Positions 24,375-36,089 of a DNA stretch of 64,000 bases are shown here, in pieces; the first letter of the stretch is position 1, and each line of letters opens with the position of its first letter. Below the pieces are notes generated by a model, which had not been told where the DNA came from, ran no database searches, and was given only the letters and a program-made list of their open reading frames with translations. Source of the DNA: HR10 sp964615335 (GTDB lineage: Bacteria; Acidobacteriota; Blastocatellia; HR10); contig CAZTMT010000004.1 in the NCBI GenBank assembly GCA_964615335.1, positions 161,493 through 225,492 on the forward strand. Direction: 5' to 3'. The position numbers and the translations under genes were made by a program.

Positions 24375-25711
24375 TCGTAGACGACGAGCAGCACATCCGA
24401 CAATCTCTCCGCTCTATTCTCGAAGATGAGGGATTCATCGTCGAGGCCGTCGCCAGTGGCGAGGCCTGTCTGGCCGCCTTCGAGCGCCGCCCCTATAGTT
24501 GCGTGCTCCTGGACATCTGGCTTCCCGATATGGACGGGCTGGAGACGCTTCGGCGCGTGAGGGAACTGGCGCCGGATGTCGCCGTGGTGATCATCTCCGG
24601 ACATGGGACGATTCAAACAGCCGTGCAGGCGACCAAGCTCGGCGCCTTCGACTTCCTGGAGAAACCGCTCTCTCTGGAGAGGACTCTCCTGACGGTGAAA
24701 AACGCCATCGAGCAGAAGCGGCTCGAGCGCGAAGCGCGGGAGTTACAGCAGCGTCTGGTGCGCGATTACGAGATGATCGGCGAGAGCGTGCCCATGCGCG
24801 CGCTCCGGCAGCAGATCGCGCTCGTCGCTCCGACCGAGGGGCGCGTCCTCATCTACGGGGAGTCGGGGACAGGGAAGGAGCTGGTCGCGCGAGCCCTGCA
24901 TGCCGCCTCGCGGCGCGCGGCCCGACCATTTGTCGAGGTCAATTGTTCGGCCATCCCGGAGGAGCTTGTGGAATCGGAGCTTTTCGGACATGTCAAGGGG
25001 GCATTCACCGGAGCGACAACAGCCCGGCAGGGGAAGTTCGAGCTGGCCGACGGCGCGACGCTCTTTCTGGATGAGATCGGCGACATGAGCCTCAAGACGC
25101 AGGCCAAGATCCTGCGCGCGCTCGAGGAGGGGCGGATTCAGCCGCTCGGCAGTAACGTCTGGATCGAGGTGGATGTGCGCATCCTCGCTGCGACGAACAA
25201 GAACCTCCCGCGCCTGGTCGAGAAGGGAGAATTCCGCGAGGATCTCTTCTACCGGCTCAATGTCATTCCCTTTGTCGTCCCCCCCTTGCGCGAGCGCGCC
25301 GAGGATATTCCGCTTCTGGTCGAGCATTTCAATCAGAAATTCTCTCGCGCCTACATGCGCACGCCCAAAGAGTTCACGCCTGCCGCGATCGCCCGACTGC
25401 AGGAGTATCACTGGCCCGGGAACGTGCGCGAGTTGCGCAATATCATCGAACGGATCGTCATCATGTGGGCGCGCCCCGTCGTGGATGCCGATGATCTCCC
25501 CCCGCTGCTCGGAGATCCCCTGGCTCTGGTCGAGCGCGCCGAGTATAAGACGTTTCAGGAAGCCGTCGAGGCCTTCGAACGCCAGTACATCCTGCAAAAG
25601 CTCGCCGAGCATCAGGGCAACGTCACTCGCGCCGCCGAAGCGATGCGCATGGATCGCAGCCACCTCTACCGCCGGATGCGCGCGCTGGGGATTTCACCTC
25701 CGCGATCTTGA
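24356..25711 (+). CDS. NtrX/NtrC-type sigma54-dependent response regulator
   Basis: 451 residues: receiver domain with phospho-acceptor Asp53 in VLLDIWLPDMDG, AAA+ domain with Walker A GESGTGKE and the sigma54-contact loop GAFTGA at residues 215-220, and a C-terminal Fis-type helix-turn-helix (GNVTRAAEAMRMDRSHLYRRM). It should activate sigma54 promoters when phosphorylated by the overlapping NtrY-like kinase. No sigma54 promoter (GG-N10-GC) was confidently found in the window. Complete and of normal length. Confidence 0.95.
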   Translation: MAHSILIVDDEQHIRQSLRSILEDEGFIVEAVASGEACLAAFERRPYSCVLLDIWLPDMDGLETLRRVRELAPDVAVVIISGHGTIQTAVQATKLGAFDFLEKPLSLERTLLTVKNAIEQKRLEREARELQQRLVRDYEMIGESVPMRALRQQIALVAPTEGRVLIYGESGTGKELVARALHAASRRAARPFVEVNCSAIPEELVESELFGHVKGAFTGATTARQGKFELADGATLFLDEIGDMSLKTQAKILRALEEGRIQPLGSNVWIEVDVRILAATNKNLPRLVEKGEFREDLFYRLNVIPFVVPPLRERAEDIPLLVEHFNQKFSRAYMRTPKEFTPAAIARLQEYHWPGNVRELRNIIERIVIMWARPVVDADDLPPLLGDPLALVERAEYKTFQEAVEAFERQYILQKLAEHQGNVTRAAEAMRMDRSHLYRRMRALGISPPRS

Positions 25712-25795
25712 GCCCCGCGCGGCTCCCCGCTTGCCCTCGGCGGCGCACCTCAAGTACCTTTTATGACGACATTTCCGAAGCAAAGGAGAGGTGCA

Positions 25796-27283
25796 ATGGG
25801 GAAAAGAATTGTGCAGATCGGAATCGTCGTGGGGCTGAGCCTCGTCCTGGGGGGCTCCGGAGTGTGGGCTCAGCAGAAGGCCACGCTCGTCGTCACGTGC
25901 CTGGATTCGGCCGGACAGCCCGTCAAGGATGTGGAGTTCATCCTCATGAGCTTGCAGGTGCAAAAGATCGTCCGGGCCAAAAGCGATAAGCAAGGGAAGG
26001 CCGTCTTCAAAGATCTGGATCCCGGAGTCTATCGCCTCATCGGGCGACGCAAGGAGTATGATCCGGTCTCCCGGGAGCCGCTCACGCTGGTCGCCGAGAA
26101 GGAGACGGCCCTGACGCTTTCCTTGCAGCCCGGGGACATGAACAAGAAGCTCTATTTCGAGGACATGGCGCTCATTCAGCAGGCGAATCGGTTCCTTCAA
26201 GAAGGCATCGAGGCCCTGCAGCAACAACGTTTCTCCGAAGCCGAGGAGAAACTCGCCCAGTTTTTGAAGATCGCGCCCTTCAACGCCGAGGGGCGTTTCC
26301 TCTATGGGGTGGCCCTGGCCCAGCAGCGGAAGTGGGAGCAAGGGGAGAAGGAGATTCGCCTGGCGGCCGAATGGAATCCGAACGAGTCGCGGTATCAGGA
26401 GGTGATCGGGAAGCTGGCAGAGTTCCGCCGCCGTGACGAGCTGCACGAGGCCGGCCAGAAGGCCATGCAGAACCGCGACTTCAAGACGGCCATCGCGAAG
26501 TTCACCGAGCTTCTCGCGCTGCAGCCGGAGAACACCGACATCCGCTATAATCTCGCCCTCGCCTATGCCAACGACGGACAGTACGATAAGGCCATCGAAA
26601 TCATTGACGAGGCGATCCGACAGAAGCCTCAGGATCCGGAATATCAAAGACTGAAGAGTCAGATCCTCGAACACAAAGAGTACGCCGCCATCCAAAAGGC
26701 GAATCAGATCCTCGCCGAAGGCGATCAGTTGCTGCGGGAGGGGAAGTATCAGGAGGCTTTGCAGAAGTACGAGGCCGCGCGCGCGATGATCTCGCGCGAG
26801 GAACCCTCGATCTGGTTCGCCATGGGCCGATGCTATGTCGGATTACAGCAGATGGACAAGGCCGTCGCGGCCTATCAGAAGGCCATCGAATTGAATCCGC
26901 GCAAGCCCGAATATCATCAGGCGCTCGCTCTGCTCTATCTGAACCAGGGGAATTTGAACGAAGCCATCCGCGTCTACATGGACCTCTATAAGCAACTGGG
27001 TGAGCCCGTGGACGAACGGCTCTTCGAGTTGGGCCAGCGGCTCATTCAGGAGAACAAGATGGAGATGGCCGCTCAGGTTTTCGAGCGAGTCATCGAGGTG
27101 AATCCCAACCACGCGGAGAGCTACTACGAGCTGGGCGTCTACAACTTCTACAGTGCGGACAAGGGGCGAGCGCGGACGCTCTTGCAGAAATATCTGGAGC
27201 TGGGGAAGGATCCCAAGCACCTGGAGGATGCTCGGAACATCCTCGCCGTGATGAATCGGCAGGCTCGCCCTCGGCGGCGCTGA
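25796..27283 (+). CDS. Exported TPR-repeat protein with N-terminal beta domain
   Basis: 495 residues. A signal peptide (IVQIGIVVGLSLVLGGSGVWA, then QQ) is followed by a carboxypeptidase-regulatory-like beta sandwich (about residues 28-115: ATLVVTCLDSAGQPVKDVEF, DLDPGVYRLIGRRKEY). After it come seven or more TPR units covering residues 130-485, with typical patterns such as YNLALAYANDGQYDKAIEI and MGRCYVGLQQMDKAVAAYQK. A scaffold or assembly role in the periplasm is likely; the partner is unknown. The start at 25796 has a strong AAAGGAGAGG site. A possible promoter (TTGCCC at 25731, TACCTT at 25755, 18-nt spacer) precedes it, so it may be independent of ntrX. Confidence 0.85.
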   Translation: MGKRIVQIGIVVGLSLVLGGSGVWAQQKATLVVTCLDSAGQPVKDVEFILMSLQVQKIVRAKSDKQGKAVFKDLDPGVYRLIGRRKEYDPVSREPLTLVAEKETALTLSLQPGDMNKKLYFEDMALIQQANRFLQEGIEALQQQRFSEAEEKLAQFLKIAPFNAEGRFLYGVALAQQRKWEQGEKEIRLAAEWNPNESRYQEVIGKLAEFRRRDELHEAGQKAMQNRDFKTAIAKFTELLALQPENTDIRYNLALAYANDGQYDKAIEIIDEAIRQKPQDPEYQRLKSQILEHKEYAAIQKANQILAEGDQLLREGKYQEALQKYEAARAMISREEPSIWFAMGRCYVGLQQMDKAVAAYQKAIELNPRKPEYHQALALLYLNQGNLNEAIRVYMDLYKQLGEPVDERLFELGQRLIQENKMEMAAQVFERVIEVNPNHAESYYELGVYNFYSADKGRARTLLQKYLELGKDPKHLEDARNILAVMNRQARPRRR

Positions 27284-27333
27284 AGGAGACGTCCACGGCG
27301 GGCCGGTGAGATCCTTGTGCCCGCCGGCGCCAG

Positions 27334-28188
27334 TCAGATCATCGGAAGCGGACGATCTCGCGTCGGAGGGGGGAAGACTTCATCGAGCCGAGCGAGATCT
27401 TCCGGGGCGAGCGTCCATCCGACGGCTTCGGCGTTCTCCCGAACGTGTTCGGGGCGGCTGGCTTTCGGGATGGTGAACAGGCTCGGTCGTCGCGTGAGGA
27501 AATTCAAGGCCACCTGGTGCGGCGTCTTCCCGTACTTAGCCCCGATCTCGGCGAGCACGCGTCCCCCCCGACTGCGCGGGGAGGGGAAGTCCCCGCTTCC
27601 AAAGGGAGAATATCCGACGACGGCGATGCCCTGCTGTTCGCAGTAGGGGAGGAGCCGGTATTCGATCTGACGCGCTTTGAGATGGTAGCAGACCTGATTG
27701 CACACGATCCGCTCGCGCGTGAGCGCGCGTTGCGCCCGCTGCAGTTGCTCGATGGTGAAATTGCTCACGCCGATGAAGCGGATCTTCCCGGCGGCGACCA
27801 GATCCTCCATCGCGCGCATGGTCTCTTCGATGGGGTATCGGTCGCTCCACCAGTGAATGAGATAGAGATCCAGGTAATCGGTGCGCAGCCGGCGAAGACT
27901 CTGCTCGCAGGCGCGAATCGTCCCTCTGTAAGAGGCGTGGTCCGGAGAGACCTTGCTCACGAGAAAGACTTCATGGCGGCGTCCGGCGATCGCCTTTCCG
28001 ACCAGCTCCTCCGTGCGTCCGTGGCCGTAGATCTCCGCCGTATCAATATGCGTGAGACCCAGATCCAAACCCAGGCGCAGGGCTTCGATCTCCTCCCGTT
28101 CGCGGCGGGCACGTTCGCCCATGCGCCAGGTCCCTTGACCGATGACCGGGATTCGGACGCCCGTTCGATCCAGTTCGCGCGTGAGCAT
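27334..28188 (-). CDS. Aldo/keto reductase
   Basis: 284 residues, a complete aldo/keto reductase barrel. The tetrad is visible: Asp and Tyr in HIDTAEIYGHG, Lys in FLVSKV and His in DLYLIHWW, followed by IRFIGVSNF and the C-terminal TIPKASRPEHVREN cofactor segment for NADPH. It starts 7 nt after the sufT stop, so it is probably the last gene of the suf operon, though no biochemical link to cluster assembly is known. Substrate unknown. Confidence 0.9.
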   Translation of the reverse strand: MLTRELDRTGVRIPVIGQGTWRMGERARREREEIEALRLGLDLGLTHIDTAEIYGHGRTEELVGKAIAGRRHEVFLVSKVSPDHASYRGTIRACEQSLRRLRTDYLDLYLIHWWSDRYPIEETMRAMEDLVAAGKIRFIGVSNFTIEQLQRAQRALTRERIVCNQVCYHLKARQIEYRLLPYCEQQGIAVVGYSPFGSGDFPSPRSRGGRVLAEIGAKYGKTPHQVALNFLTRRPSLFTIPKASRPEHVRENAEAVGWTLAPEDLARLDEVFPPPTRDRPLPMI

Positions 28189-28195
28189 CAGGGGC

Positions 28196-28576
28196 TCACC
28201 ACCATCCCAGTTGCAAGCGCGCCGTCTCGCTCATCCGATCGGGCGTCCAGGGGGGGTCCCATACCAGCTCGACGCGCGCATCGGCCACGCCATCCAGGCT
28301 CCGAATCTTAGCCTCCACCTCGGCCGGGAGCGAGAAAGCGACCGGACACCCCGGAGCCGTCAGCGTCATGCGCACGATCACTTCGCTGGCGGGAGTGATC
28401 TCGATGTCGTAGATGAGGCCCAGATCGTAGATGTTGACCGGGATCTCCGGATCGTAGCAGGTCCGGAGCACCTCGATGATGCGCTCCCGAAGCTCTGGCG
28501 CAGCCTGGGGCGCGGATTCGCCGGACGCAGGCGCCTCCGGCATCGGTTCCGAAGATCTCGTGACGTCCTCCGTCAT
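28196..28576 (-). CDS. sufT: SufT-like MIP18/DUF59 iron-sulfur assembly factor
   Basis: 126 residues: a disordered Glu/Pro/Ala-rich N-terminus of about 28 residues, then the DUF59 core with DPEIPVNIYDLGLIYDIEI and MTLTAPGCPVAFSLP, whose cysteine is the proposed cluster or metal ligand. SufT-type proteins help mature iron-sulfur enzymes. It follows sufU by 10 nt in the operon, which supports the assignment. Confidence 0.9.
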   Translation of the reverse strand: MTEDVTRSSEPMPEAPASGESAPQAAPELRERIIEVLRTCYDPEIPVNIYDLGLIYDIEITPASEVIVRMTLTAPGCPVAFSLPAEVEAKIRSLDGVADARVELVWDPPWTPDRMSETARLQLGWW

Positions 28577-28586
28577 CGCGTCCTCC

Positions 28587-29033
28587 TCACTCGGTCGAGA
28601 CAGTTTCTGCTTTCTGCTGCAGCGCGGCGCGCAGAGTATGCCAGGCGAGCGTCGCGCATTTGACGCGCACGGGATATTTCCGCACGCCGGCGAAAATGGC
28701 GAGCTTCCCCAATTCGGGAGCCGCCGCCGGCTCCGGTCCGGTGAGAAGCTCGTGGAACCGTTCGAACAGAGCCTCCACCTCGGCGCGCGTCTTCCCCTTA
28801 ACAGTCTCGGTCATCATCGAGGCCGAAGCTTGCGAGATGGCGCACCCTTGTCCCTGGAAGCGGATGTCGGCGATCGTGTCGTTCTCCATCCGGAGGTACA
28901 CGACGACTTTGTCTCCGCAGAGCGGGTTATGCCCCACGGCGTGATGATCCGCCTGGTCCAGAGAGCCGAAATTTCGCGGTCGCTTGCTGTGATCAAGCAG
29001 TATCTCCTGATAGAGATCGCGCAGTTCGTTCAT
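28587..29033 (-). CDS. sufU: SufU/IscU-like scaffold or sulfur-transfer protein
   Basis: 148 residues. The three conserved cysteines are in NPLCGDKV, GQGCAISQAS and VKCATLAWHTL, and the insertion between the second and third cysteine (residues about 70-110) is typical of SufU, not IscU. In Gram-positive relatives SufU accepts sulfur from SufS through a zinc site. It begins by ATGA overlap with sufS, matching their functional pairing. No SufE gene is present in the window. Confidence 0.93.
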   Translation of the reverse strand: MNELRDLYQEILLDHSKRPRNFGSLDQADHHAVGHNPLCGDKVVVYLRMENDTIADIRFQGQGCAISQASASMMTETVKGKTRAEVEALFERFHELLTGPEPAAAPELGKLAIFAGVRKYPVRVKCATLAWHTLRAALQQKAETVSTE

Positions 29034-30307
29034 AGGCCGAACACCTCGCGCGCCTTCTGCAAGGCCAGTACCAGAGCGTCCACCTCCTCCCGCGTGTTAT
29101 AGAGGGCGAAGGAGGCACGCGCTGTCGCCGGGACGCCGAAGCGCTCCATGACCGGCTGGGCGCAATGATGTCCCGCGCGAATGGCGATCCCCTCATGATC
29201 CAGGATCGTCCCGAGATCGTGCGGATGAATACCTTCGAGCGTGAACGAGAGAATGCTCGCCTTCTCGCGGGCCGTCCCGATCAGGCGCAAGCCCGGGATC
29301 CCCGAGATGGCCTCCGTCGCATAGGCGAGCAGATCGCGCTCGTGAGCGGCGATCCGTTCCAGCCCCAGCGTCGTCACGTATTCGATCGCCGCGCCCAGAC
29401 CAATGGCTCCCGCAATATGCGGCGTTCCCGCTTCGAACTTGTAAGGCAGCCGATTGTAGGTCGTCTTCTCGAACGTCACCGAGCTGATCATGTCACCTCC
29501 GCCCTGGTACGGAGGCATCTCCTCGAGCCATTCCGCCTTCCCGTAGAGGACGCCGATTCCCGTCGGCCCGTAGAGCTTATGCCCGGAGAAGGCATAGAAG
29601 TCGCAATCCAGCTCCTGGACATCCACCTTCAGGTGCGCGACGGCTTGAGCGCCATCCAGAAGGACGGGAACGCCCCGCGCGTGGGCCAGTCGGATGATCT
29701 CGCGCACGGGATTAATCGTCCCCAGGGCATTCGAGAGATGCGTGATGGCCACCAGGCGCGTGCGCGGGCTCAGCAGCTTCTCGAACTCATCCAGCAGCAG
29801 CTCGCCCTCATCGTTGATCGGAGCGACGCGCAGTCGCGCCCCCGTCGCTTCGCAGAGGATCTGCCAGGGCACGATGTTGGAGTGGTGCTCCATGGCGGAG
29901 ATGAGGATTTCATCTCCGGGACGAAGGCGCGGGCGGCCGAAGCTGTGAGCGACGAGATTGATCGCCTCCGTCGTCCCGCGCACGAAGATGATCTCCTGCT
30001 CCGAACGCGCGTTGAGGAAGCGCCGGACGATCGCGCGCGCGCGCTCGTAGGCTTCCGTCGCGCGCTGGCTCAACGTGTGCACACCCCGATGCACGTTCGC
30101 GCATTCGGATTCATAGAAGCGCCTGAGCGCTTCCAGAACCGGGCGCGGCTTCTGCGTCGTCGCGGCATTGTCCAAATACACGAGCGGCTTGCCGTGAACC
30201 TGCTGATGCAACGCGGGGAAATCCTCCCGAATGCGTCCCACATCAAAGGAACGCGATCTCGCCGTCCCAGGCGAAGACGAACACGCCGGATCTTCTCTCA
30301 CGCTCAT
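29030..30307 (-). CDS. sufS: Cysteine desulfurase SufS
   Basis: 425 residues. It removes sulfur from cysteine using PLP and passes it to the assembly machinery. The PLP lysine is in AFSGHKLYGPTG, the persulfide cysteine in RAGHHCAQPVM, and the N-terminal LVYLDNAATTQKP motif is clear. The first 22 residues are a nonconserved Ser/Arg-rich extension. Overlaps by ATGA with sufD upstream and sufU downstream. Confidence 0.96.
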   Translation of the reverse strand: MSVREDPACSSSPGTARSRSFDVGRIREDFPALHQQVHGKPLVYLDNAATTQKPRPVLEALRRFYESECANVHRGVHTLSQRATEAYERARAIVRRFLNARSEQEIIFVRGTTEAINLVAHSFGRPRLRPGDEILISAMEHHSNIVPWQILCEATGARLRVAPINDEGELLLDEFEKLLSPRTRLVAITHLSNALGTINPVREIIRLAHARGVPVLLDGAQAVAHLKVDVQELDCDFYAFSGHKLYGPTGIGVLYGKAEWLEEMPPYQGGGDMISSVTFEKTTYNRLPYKFEAGTPHIAGAIGLGAAIEYVTTLGLERIAAHERDLLAYATEAISGIPGLRLIGTAREKASILSFTLEGIHPHDLGTILDHEGIAIRAGHHCAQPVMERFGVPATARASFALYNTREEVDALVLALQKAREVFGL

Positions 30308-31647
30308 AGGATTTCCTTCAGCGCTTCCCCAAGCGGCCACTCCATGAGGAGCCATTCTCCAACACGCCGCCGCAAGGCGTCAAGCCGGATCTCCCTGAGG
30401 ATGTCCGAGGCGAAAGCATACGTGAGCATCTGGCGCGCGCTCTCCATGTCCAGGCCGCGCGAACGAAGATAGAAGAGGGCGTCCTCATCGAGATGCCCGA
30501 TGGTCGCTCCGTGGCTGCACTTGACATCATCGGCGAGAATCTGCAAGCGCGGATTCGTGTTGACGAGCGCCTCGGTCGAAAGCAGCAGGTTCTTGTTCAC
30601 CTGCCGCGCGTCGGTCTTCTGCGCTCCCGGATGCACGCGGATCGTCCCATCGAAGACTCCCCGCGCGTGGTCATCGAGGATGCCCTTGTAGAACTCGCGG
30701 CTCGTCCCGTGCGGCGCCGCATGCTCGATCACCGTGTGATGATCCACCAGTTGCCGGTCGCGCGCCAGATAGAACCCGTTCAGGGTGCATTCGGCCCCTT
30801 CGCCCTCCAGGAGCGCCGCAATGTCCGTTCGGGACAAAGCCGCCCCGAACACCACTGAGAAGTTCGAGACATTCGCCATCCGCCGGTGCCGGATCCGCAC
30901 GGTCGCCATGTGAAAGGCCGCGCGGCTCTCCCGCTGGACCCTGTAATGGTCTACAACGGCATTCTCCTCGGCGTAGATCTCCGTGACGGCGTTGGTGAAG
31001 GAGAGACCGTCATGGAGACCCACGTAGCTCTCAATAAGCGTCACCTGGCTGTTCTCCTCCACAAAGACGATGTTTCGCGGATGCGTGACGAAAGGCTCTC
31101 CGTCGCCCACGGCGAGGAAGAGAAGATGAATCGGCTTCTCAAGGATGGCGCCTCGCCGGATGTGCACGAAGGCTCCATCGGTGAGAAACGCCGCGTTCAA
31201 AGCCTCAAAGGCGTGAGACACCTGCTCGACAGATCGGGCCAGATAGGGCTCCAGGCGCGCAGGATCTTCTCGAACAAGAGCGCGAATCCCTGCGGCGAAG
31301 AAACCGTCTGGCTGTCTCTCCGCCGGGAGGAAACTTCCCACAAAATGCCCGTTCAGGAAGACCAGATGCTGCGCCGCCCCTTCTCCATAGGGAGCGAGCC
31401 ACTCGCGTGAGAACGAGATGCGAGGGCGCTCGACCGCAAGCCGAAAGGGAATGCCGAGCAAGGGGGCGATGGGGGTGAACCGCCACGGCTCTTCGCGAGA
31501 CGTCGGGAAGCCGAGGGCCGCAAATCGGGAGAAAGCATCCTCTCGCCGAGCCCGCAACCATGCCGGCTCGTGCGCGCTCATGATCTGGTTCCACTCGGCG
31601 AAGTGCGCCCGGTAAAGGGCCTGATTCTCTCTCTCGGCGGGTTTCAT
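30304..31647 (-). CDS. sufD: SufD, Fe-S assembly complex subunit
   Basis: 447 residues. The long parallel beta-helix typical of SufB/SufD is seen in HIRRGAILEKPIHLLFLAV and HLVFLNGHFVGSF, and the C-terminal VKCSHGATIGHLDEDALFYLRSRG motif is diagnostic. SufD joins SufB and SufC2 in the cytosolic scaffold that builds clusters. Starts by ATGA overlap with sufC. Confidence 0.95.
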   Translation of the reverse strand: MKPAERENQALYRAHFAEWNQIMSAHEPAWLRARREDAFSRFAALGFPTSREEPWRFTPIAPLLGIPFRLAVERPRISFSREWLAPYGEGAAQHLVFLNGHFVGSFLPAERQPDGFFAAGIRALVREDPARLEPYLARSVEQVSHAFEALNAAFLTDGAFVHIRRGAILEKPIHLLFLAVGDGEPFVTHPRNIVFVEENSQVTLIESYVGLHDGLSFTNAVTEIYAEENAVVDHYRVQRESRAAFHMATVRIRHRRMANVSNFSVVFGAALSRTDIAALLEGEGAECTLNGFYLARDRQLVDHHTVIEHAAPHGTSREFYKGILDDHARGVFDGTIRVHPGAQKTDARQVNKNLLLSTEALVNTNPRLQILADDVKCSHGATIGHLDEDALFYLRSRGLDMESARQMLTYAFASDILREIRLDALRRRVGEWLLMEWPLGEALKEIL

Positions 31648-32425
31648 TCCTTCCCTCCCGACGAGCTGAGCGCCTCTTCGGCGATCCACCCGTAACCCTT
31701 CTCCTCCAGCTCCTGGGCCAGCTCCTTCCCTCCCGATCTCACGATGCGCCCGTCGTAGAGGACGTGGACGACGTCCGGGACAACGTAGTTGAGCAGTCTC
31801 TGATAATGCGTGATGAGGACGATCGCCCGATCCGGATGGCGCAGGGCGTTGATCCCCTGAGCGACCACCCGAAGGGCATCAATATCCAGGCCGGAATCCG
31901 TCTCATCCAGAATGGCCAGCTTCGGCTCAAGCAGGGCCATCTGGAAGATCTCATTGCGCTTCTTCTCGCCTCCGGAGAATCCGTCGTTCACGGCGCGCTG
32001 GAGCAGACTCTCGTCCAGCTCGACGAGCTTCGCCTTCTCGCGCGCCAGAGCGAGGAATTCCATGGCATCCATCTCCGACAGTCCCCGCTGCTTGCGCAGG
32101 GCGTTCACGGCGGCTTTGAGGAAGTAGAGATTACTCACGCCCGGGATCTCGACCGGATACTGGAAGGCCAGGAAGATGCCGCGACGGGCGCGCTCTTCCG
32201 GCGGCCACACGAGTAGGTTCTCCCCCTCGTAGAGGACTTCCCCCTCGACGATTTCGTAGATCTCGCGTCCGGCCAGGACTTGAGCGAGCGTGCTTTTGCC
32301 CGAGCCATTCGGCCCCATGATGGAATGCACTTCTCCCGCGTGAACCCTCAGAGTGATCCCCTTGAGGATCTCTTGCCCTTCGACGCGAACGCGCAGGTTT
32401 CGAATGTCCAAAAGAGGCGATCTCA

Positions 32426-32429
<4 letters not shown>
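31644..32429 (-). CDS. sufC: SufC, ABC-type ATPase of the Fe-S assembly complex
   Basis: 261 residues. Walker A GPNGSGKST, the SufC-type signature FSGGEKKRNEI and Walker B LAILDETDSGLDIDAL are intact, as is the H-loop histidine in VLITHYQRLLNY. It energises the SufBCD scaffold. It begins with two ATG codons overlapping the sufB stop. Confidence 0.97.
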
Positions 32430-34966
<2,537 letters not shown>

Positions 34967-35011
34967 ATCTTCAATCCTCACCAAAGAGTCATGATTGCCT
35001 CGAAAAAAACA

Positions 35012-35479
35012 TCACACGGCAATCAAGCCCGACCGCCCCATCTCTCGGAGATGACGTTCGACCTTCTGTTCATCGTGAAGAAGAGCCGAGAGGGGGATTC
35101 GATCGAGCAAACCCTGGATATAAAAGGCCACGCGCCAGAGCGGTCGAATCCCACAGTTGGACAGATGCGCGCAGCACTCGAGATTCCCCGTGAAGTGGTT
35201 GCAAATCTCCGCGTCGGAAGCGAATCCTCCCAGGGCGCGGATCACTTCTCCAAGGGAGATCTCTTCAGGCGAACGACTCAGGCAATAGCCTCCGCTTTGT
35301 CCGCGCACGCTGCGCGTCAGGCCGGCGCGATTGAGCAGGTGCAGAAGCTTCTCGACATAGGCGGCCGAGAGGCCCTCGCGCCGGGCGATCTCGCGCACCG
35401 TCAGAGGTGCTCCTTCCGGCTGCATCGCTAACTGCAACACGCATCGAAGCCCATATTCCTCTTGCGCCGTGATCCTCAC
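35012..35479 (-). CDS. Rrf2-family Fe-S-type transcriptional regulator of the suf operon
   Basis: 155 residues from a GTG at 35479 that has GGAGGG four bases before it. The winged helix (EEYGLRCVLQLAMQ, REIARREGLSAAYVEKLLHLL, RSVRGQSGGYCLSR) is Rrf2-like. A cluster of cysteines follows in AEICNHFTGNLECCAHLSNC, consistent with an iron-sulfur cofactor as in IscR/SufR. Upstream position and the operator-promoter overlap suggest autoregulation and cluster-dependent control of suf. An alternative start at 35533 would place the coding region over the promoter and is not favoured. Confidence 0.92.
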   Translation of the reverse strand: MRITAQEEYGLRCVLQLAMQPEGAPLTVREIARREGLSAAYVEKLLHLLNRAGLTRSVRGQSGGYCLSRSPEEISLGEVIRALGGFASDAEICNHFTGNLECCAHLSNCGIRPLWRVAFYIQGLLDRIPLSALLHDEQKVERHLREMGRSGLIAV

Positions 35480-35496
35480 GATTCCCTCCAGAAAGT

Positions 35497-35533
35497 CACA
35501 CCCAAGTGTGGCAAAATATGACTGATCTGTCAA
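35497..35533 (-). promoter_or_regulatory. rrf2-suf promoter with overlapping palindromic operator
   Basis: Minus strand: perfect TTGACA (35528-35533), 17-nt spacer, -10 CACACT (35505-35510). The inverted repeat CACACCCAAGTGTG (plus strand, 35497-35510; arms of 5) covers the -10 box and the region just downstream. It is a good candidate binding site for the Rrf2 protein encoded 18 nt further on. The weak -10 box fits a regulated promoter. Confidence 0.55.
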
Positions 35534-35592
35534 GTTTCCCGGACCGTCCGTCCGCTCTTTTCAGAAGATGCCCTGGCGAGAACCCGACGGGG

Positions 35593-35997
35593 AGCAGCCT
35601 GGGATGAGAATAACTCCGCTTCCGCATAGAGCCCCGGAGGGGGCGACACGAGCTCATTTTGAGAGCAACTCATTTTCCTCAGAGAGCCCGCTTCTGGCGG
35701 GCGGCAGAAAATAGCCTGGGGTATAAGCCCATTCGTGAAAACGACACATTTCCACACGGAGCCCACGGAGTGGGCGGCAGAGATTAGCCTGGGGCGTGAG
35801 CCCATTTTGTGGAACGACTCCTTTCCGCAAAAAGCTCCCGAAGGGAGCGACAGAAAATAGCCTGGGGCGCGAGCCCATTTGGAGAACGAGGCATTCCGCA
35901 TAGAGCCCACGAAGTGGGCGACAGAGAATAGCCTAGGGCGTAAGGAAACGTGAGGCCCCAAAATTTCTCCACGAGCCCCCGAAGGGGGCGACACATC
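35593..35997 (-). repeat. Left array of about 73-bp structured repeats
   Basis: Four good units have the core CGRCAGARAATAGCCTGGGG starting at 35702, 35775, 35848 and 35919 (steps 73, 73, 71), with partial units at both ends. Each core is preceded by a short hairpin: stems GCCCG/CGGGC, GCCCA/TGGGC, GCTCC/GGAGC, GCCCA/TGGGC, GCCCC/GGGGC around CGAAG or CGGAG loops. Stem bases differ between units but remain paired. No convincing protein is encoded on either strand; apparent reading frames here only translate the repeats. Strand is assigned by the CTTCG loop orientation. Confidence 0.85.
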
Positions 35998-36089
35998 GGA
36001 CGGCCACCCAGCGGGTCTGGTTCATGAACGCCAGGTCGCGACATCGGAGGATACACGAATGGCGTCCTTCGATTCGTTCGGCTTTTGAC

